Shown: piece after piece, positions 60,246-64,000 of the stretch
How positions within the stretch are numbered: position 1 is the first letter of the stretch
How the letters are laid out: every line of letters begins with the position of its first letter
NCBI GenBank assembly: GCA_963790505.1
Contig: CAWBOT010000005.1
Location: 1,178,001 to 1,242,000 of the forward strand
Origin: Acidisarcina sp963790505
Lineage (GTDB): Bacteria; Acidobacteriota; Terriglobia; Terriglobales; Acidobacteriaceae
DNA: 64,000 bases
Reading direction: 5' to 3'
The notes under the pieces: generated by a model
What the model saw: the letters and a program-made list of their open reading frames with translations, nothing else
Database searches by the model: none
What the model was told of the DNA's origin: nothing
Position numbers and translations under genes: made by a program

Positions 60246-62042
60246 CTAATTGATGACCCCGGTGTCAGGCATTGCACCCAGGGTGAGATGGCCATACCCT
60301 ACGCCGACGGCGGGGGAGCCAGACCGCAGATTAAAGTCTCCAGCTGCGGGATTGACCAGCATTGGATCTTCCTGCAGCCACTCCATGTCCCCGCCATAGG
60401 CGGAATTCAGCGCGGCATAGCTGTTGAAGACCTTGCCCGACCCGAAGATGGCAAACCTACCTGACGCCTCGCTCGGCTGCCCGAGTGAGTTAGCCCGGTA
60501 GACGTTGCCGTGGCCCTGGCCCAGGTTATTATTCTCAGCACCGAACTGAGCAACCATGACCACTCCATACTCCGTGGAGACCTTGCTCGCGCAGATGTTG
60601 TTCTCGTAGATGTTATCGACCATTCCTATCGTGTCGCCGCCGCCGAATAGGCCGGAGAAGTAACAGTTGTACTGGTTGTTGTAGGAAGTGTTGTTGGCGA
60701 TGATGTCGTTATGCGAACTGCGCGAGTGTTCGATGCCTGAGAAGCCGTTGTGATATGCGATGTTGTAAGCCATAGTGAGGCTTCCGGTAGCGCCGGTGTA
60801 TTCCAGCAGAACGCCGTTGACGGCATTGTCGTGAGCGACGTTGCCGATCAGGAAAGATCCGTCGCCGCAGGTGTCGCACCACACTCCGCTGCCTTGTTGG
60901 CCTGAGCTGTTGCTGGGAAGCGGTACGCCGTTATCGGGGTTCACGCCATTGTAGGCCGTGATATTGTTGAGCGCGCCAGAATTCGTGGGCCGGTACAATC
61001 CGCTAGTGTCGCTGACAAAGCGTATGCCTGAGGTATAGATGAAGCTGGGATCGAAGGCGTTGTAGTTGGCAGTGCAATTCTCGACGACGACGTTGTTCCC
61101 GGAGTTCTCCTTGACCACTCCGCTCTGGCCGTTATAGCTGGCGGTGCAGTCCTTGATCAGTATGTTGTTCTGCGCCTGCCCGCCTGCCGCCGAGAAGTTG
61201 ATCCCGTTGCCATAAGACCAGTTAGTTACGGTGCTGGTCATGTTGATGTTGGTCAGCGACCCCCAAGCCAATATGTTATTCTGCGTTGCTTTGTCTACCT
61301 CGATTCCGCTGATGTTGAGATAGCTCACGCCTTCGATTACCAGAGCGTTTGCCCGTATGCTTGCCTCGATGGAATGGTTCGGCGCCGGAGAATCGTCGTT
61401 GGTCCGCACGTACAGGGCCTGATGAGTCGAATCGTAGTAAAAGGTGCCGCGCGTCATGCCGCCAATGGAGGGTGCAGCGTTTAGGCGGTAGTTGTCTTGA
61501 AAGACGATCGAGGGCCAGTTAGGTTCATACGCATGGTAGACCGTGAATCCGCCATCGCCGGCGCTCGTCCAGTCGGTTACAAGATTGGCTCCGCTGATAA
61601 TGGGACGATTGGAGCCATTGCAGCCGCCATTGGCGCCGTACTGGATCGGTGCACTGGATGTGCCTGAAGCGCCGATGTTCAGAGTCTCACGGAAGACGCT
61701 GCCGCATTGCAGATAGACGGAGCTGCCAGGCGCCAGCTTCACGCTGTTGAGCTTGGCAAGGGAGTGCCAAGGGGAGCCAGCGCTGGTGCCGCTGTTGGAA
61801 TCGCTGCCCCAGTTTGCGACGTAGAAGGTACCCCGCACCTGGGCGTATCCCAAAGAACAGCTTAATAGCAGAGCTACAACCAGCAGACCTAAGAAGGCTG
61901 CTCCCGGCCTGCGGCCGGATGACTTGGCGGCGGTGTTGCGGAGAGTGTGACTTGCAGAAGTCTCTCCAAAGGTAGATATCTTAGTGAAAGAAACGTGCGA
62001 GTCGTCAGTGGTCGTAGTTACAGGAAGAGGCCTGCGTTGCAT
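60246..62042 (-). CDS. Secreted right-handed beta-helix protein
   Basis: 598 residues. GGGGGA lies 8 nt before the ATG, supporting this start, although the hydrophobic signal (AAFLGLLVVALLLSCSLGYA) only begins near residue 48 after an unusually long basic region. The mature part starts FYVANWGSDSNSGTSAGSPW, a segment common in secreted parallel beta-helix proteins. Many Asn-rich coils follow (SGNNVVVENCTANYNAFDP, NVAHDNAVNGVLLEYTGA, SSHNDIIANNTSYNNQYN). Such helices often form polysaccharide lyases or surface adhesins; no catalytic residues could be assigned. Confidence 0.83.
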   Translation of the reverse strand: MQRRPLPVTTTTDDSHVSFTKISTFGETSASHTLRNTAAKSSGRRPGAAFLGLLVVALLLSCSLGYAQVRGTFYVANWGSDSNSGTSAGSPWHSLAKLNSVKLAPGSSVYLQCGSVFRETLNIGASGTSSAPIQYGANGGCNGSNRPIISGANLVTDWTSAGDGGFTVYHAYEPNWPSIVFQDNYRLNAAPSIGGMTRGTFYYDSTHQALYVRTNDDSPAPNHSIEASIRANALVIEGVSYLNISGIEVDKATQNNILAWGSLTNINMTSTVTNWSYGNGINFSAAGGQAQNNILIKDCTASYNGQSGVVKENSGNNVVVENCTANYNAFDPSFIYTSGIRFVSDTSGLYRPTNSGALNNITAYNGVNPDNGVPLPSNSSGQQGSGVWCDTCGDGSFLIGNVAHDNAVNGVLLEYTGATGSLTMAYNIAYHNGFSGIEHSRSSHNDIIANNTSYNNQYNCYFSGLFGGGDTIGMVDNIYENNICASKVSTEYGVVMVAQFGAENNNLGQGHGNVYRANSLGQPSEASGRFAIFGSGKVFNSYAALNSAYGGDMEWLQEDPMLVNPAAGDFNLRSGSPAVGVGYGHLTLGAMPDTGVIN

Positions 62043-62710
62043 ACAATAAATCCCCCGGACACAGTGATGGCCAACGAATTAGTTACTGCTAAGGATGAAG
62101 CGATTGCTGGCTAATATGGGGGCTATGATCGAGGAATTGAGGCGTCATGTCGAGCGGAAAGTTGGCGATGAGGCTGACACTAAGGTAACAGCACTGAAAA
62201 AGAGATGAAAGTGTGCGTAAATCCTGCCTAATGCGAGTAATTAATGCGTGGCGGGGGTCGTAGATGCCCTGAAGCAAGTGGCGATCGGAGGGCGCGATGC
62301 GCCGCCGATAAATGGCCGCAGAGTGCATCGGAGCCTCGGAGGAAGTGCCAGAATCGTCCTCATGTCGCCTTTCTGAACATAGTTATCGGAAGTGTTGAGG
62401 ACCTAGGCGCGCGGCGAGTAAGTAAAAGGCTTCCAGCGCCGGTTGCGTAGACGGGCGACAATAGAAGACCCGCGCTTGAGGGAGGGGTTCAAGAAGCGGC
62501 TTCCACGCTAATGTACTGGGCGGTATCCCTCCGGTGCCTGATCGAAAATACGAAGGCTACCGTTCCTTTTCGGAACGGTTCTCTCCCGCCTTTCCCATTA
62601 GCGAACTGGGCTGAGATAGTGTTTGCTTCCTGTATTGTGTTCCATCCCCGGACAGCTCATCTTCAGAGACAGCTCTTGTGGAAGACGTCCTCAAAGGAAT
62701 GGCGAAGCAT
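62043..62710. other. Intergenic region before the response regulator
   Basis: Nearly 670 bp without a convincing gene. It contains the inverted repeat at 62559-62579. The divergent promoters of the beta-helix gene and the response regulator must lie here. Confidence 0.5.
62559..62579. promoter_or_regulatory. Perfect inverted repeat upstream of the response regulator
   Basis: ACCGTTCC and GGAACGGT (8-bp arms) around a 5-nt centre. It could be an operator or a small hairpin; no T-run follows, so a terminator is less likely. Confidence 0.5.
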
Positions 62711-63394
62711 ATGCGGATACTGATTGCGGAGGACGACGCGGCGCTCGGGCTGTTTCTGCGCCGCGGATTGGAAGCGGACGGGCACGAGGTGCGCTGGACG
62801 ACGGACGGCGATGCGGCGGTGGAGGCCTTCGTGCTGGAGACGCCGGACCTGACGATCCTCGACCTCAACCTTCCGCGGCGGGATGGCGGCGAGGTGCTGC
62901 GGCTGCTGCGGTCGGTAGGGGACGAGCATCCGGTGCTGGTGCTGACGGCGCGGCAGGAGATGGAGGTCAAGGTGCGCTGCCTCGACGCCGGAGCGGACGA
63001 TTGCATGATCAAACCGTTCTCGCTCGACGAGTTGCGCGCGCGCTGCCGGGCGCTCATGCGGCGGCGGCGGGAGACGAATCTGGTGTTGCGCCACTCCGGC
63101 CTCGAGGTGAACCGGATCGACCACACGGTGCGCCGGAATGGCGAGCCGATCGCGCTGACGAACAAGGAATTTGCGCTGCTGGAATTCCTGCTGCTGCACC
63201 GCGGGAGCTGCATCTCGCGCAGCACGTTGCTCGACCGGGTGTGGAAGGCGGAAGCGCAGGCCGGGACCAACGTGGTCGATGTCTATGTGAATTATCTGCG
63301 CCGCAAGTTACACGACCTGCCACCGGACTCGATCATCCAGACGGTGCGCGGCCAGGGCTACCGGATTCCCGTCGCCCACGTAGCGCTTCGCTGA
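62711..63394 (+). CDS. OmpR-family response regulator
   Basis: About 227 residues. The receiver domain starts MRILIAEDDAALGLFLRRGL; the acidic pair is DD in IAEDDA, the phospho-acceptor Asp lies in LTILDLNLPRRDGGE, and the conserved Lys is in DDCMIKPFSLDELRAR. The winged-helix DNA-binding domain contains LTNKEFALLEFLLLHRGSCI and VVDVYVNYLRRKLHDLPP. This start fits the usual receiver N-terminus; in-frame ATG (62699) and GTG (62678) are possible. No sensor kinase gene is adjacent, so the input is unknown. It precedes a second regulator gene on the same strand. Confidence 0.9.
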   Translation: MRILIAEDDAALGLFLRRGLEADGHEVRWTTDGDAAVEAFVLETPDLTILDLNLPRRDGGEVLRLLRSVGDEHPVLVLTARQEMEVKVRCLDAGADDCMIKPFSLDELRARCRALMRRRRETNLVLRHSGLEVNRIDHTVRRNGEPIALTNKEFALLEFLLLHRGSCISRSTLLDRVWKAEAQAGTNVVDVYVNYLRRKLHDLPPDSIIQTVRGQGYRIPVAHVALR

Positions 63395-63528
63395 TCTCTC
63401 AGCCTGCGCTGAAGTGCGATCGAAGACTGCCCCGGCAGAGCGGTAATGGTACTGGTCGCTCCACAGATCACACTGTTTTGCCGGAGCAGGAAGCATCGAA
63501 GAAAGACGAAAGAAAAGAGGGTATTCCA

Positions 63529-64000
63529 ATGGCGTCTCCGTTTCTTCCTTCGCACGGGTTTCCGGCGGCAGCGGTGCGCAGCGCCGTGCTCGCCAGCTCC
63601 GACCGCTCGTTCCGGCAGCGGGTGGGGGAGACGCTGACCGGACTGCGCTGGCGGGTGCGCGAGGCGGCGGGGGGCGCCGAGGCGCTGGCACTGCTCGAGG
63701 CGTCGCCGACCGAGGCGCTGATCCTCGACTCATGGCTGCCGGACCTCGAGATCCGGGAGTTTGTGCGGGAGTTCGAGCGGCTGCACCCACAGGTGGAGCT
63801 GGTCACTGTCGACGGAATCGCCGGCGATGGCGCGCCCGGGCTGGCGCGCAGTCCGCGACGGCACGAGCTGTTGCACGCGCTGCGCTCCGGGCAGGACGGG
63901 GGAACGGCTGCGGCAACCTCCGCTGCGGACGGCGAAGGCACGAGCAGAGGTGAAGGGCTTCCGGAGAGTGAACCTTCTCTCGAAAGAAATTCACCGCTTA
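63529..64000 (+). CDS. Receiver-like regulator, probably sigma-54 type (N-terminal part)
   Basis: 157 residues from the ATG at 63529 (GAGGG upstream) and open at the right edge. The region AVLASSDRSFRQRVGETLTG to LILDSWLPDLEIREFVREFE resembles a receiver domain but lacks the acidic pair of the first loop; LILDSWLP keeps an Asp at the phosphorylation position. A disordered Gly/Glu-rich linker follows, where an AAA+ sigma-54-interacting domain would begin in related acidobacterial regulators. That continuation lies outside the window and is inferred. Confidence 0.65.
   Translation, partial: MASPFLPSHGFPAAAVRSAVLASSDRSFRQRVGETLTGLRWRVREAAGGAEALALLEASPTEALILDSWLPDLEIREFVREFERLHPQVELVTVDGIAGDGAPGLARSPRRHELLHALRSGQDGGTAAATSAADGEGTSRGEGLPESEPSLERNSPL

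Noticed and set aside
1..64000. CRISPR arrays, tRNA and rRNA genes
   Set aside because: No regularly spaced repeats, no cloverleaf-like TTC-A-A-type arms with anticodon stems, and no rRNA sequence were noticed on either strand; a weak tRNA could still be missed by eye.

Overview
The window reads as a chromosome segment of an Acidobacteriota, most likely class Terriglobia (Acidobacteriaceae). It is GC-rich, has the LPS and lipid A genes of a diderm (lpxD, kdsC), and carries many secreted or outer-membrane proteins of the type common in that family. This placement is inferred from protein character and gene content; no 16S rRNA or tRNA gene was found. About 60 genes are described. Most are housekeeping genes, in short same-strand runs that often overlap by ATGA.

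Layout. 1-6.7 kb: partial lpxD, a secreted protein, murQ, a secreted amidohydrolase, an ICMT-like methyltransferase, dnaB and a DUF4440-like protein. 6.7-7.8 kb: a Phd/ParE-type toxin-antitoxin pair with a perfect 20-bp palindrome in front and a third, overlapping membrane gene. 7.9-18 kb, mostly minus strand: mnmG, an Lgt-like protein fused to an unrelated soluble domain, a 6S RNA, a TlpA-like protein, zapA, a ZapB-like coiled coil, pheT, an AT-rich orphan gene and pheS. 18-25 kb: a DUF5715-like protein, a YIP1-like protein, fabF/acpP, rmuC, a HIT protein and a cupin. 25-38 kb: rpsA with a strong promoter and long leader, an alpha/beta hydrolase, a LysW-like gene, an M28 peptidase, a rhomboid without catalytic residues, an outer-membrane barrel, an S46 peptidase, a second toxin-antitoxin pair, gpmI and a DUF2059 protein. 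38-54 kb: eno, a GH29 fucosidase, kdsC, a GMC dehydrogenase pair, a TrbI-like protein, ubiX/purB, two small redox proteins, murB, thrC/thrB and trxA.

54.5-60 kb is the accessory part. lexA appears to be transcribed as a leaderless mRNA. Directly upstream lies an IS1595-type transposase gene split by a complete 1,278-bp IS3-family (IS407-group) element with a 4-bp target duplication. Next come a trypsin-like protease whose 3' end overlaps the transposase, and a membrane-anchored TPR protein. The window ends with a secreted beta-helix protein, an OmpR-type response regulator and the start of a receiver-like regulator.

Three essential genes (mnmG, pheT, fabF) carry one-base indels in or beside short G/C runs. 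The mnmG indels cancel each other. The likeliest explanation is assembly or sequencing error, so single-frame translations of these loci should not be trusted.

The least expected observations are the 6S RNA fold downstream of zapA, the Lgt-like fusion protein, the orphan gene splitting pheS from pheT, the three-gene toxin-antitoxin operon, the degenerate rhomboid, and the nested insertion sequences beside lexA. No CRISPR array or complete known defence system was seen.
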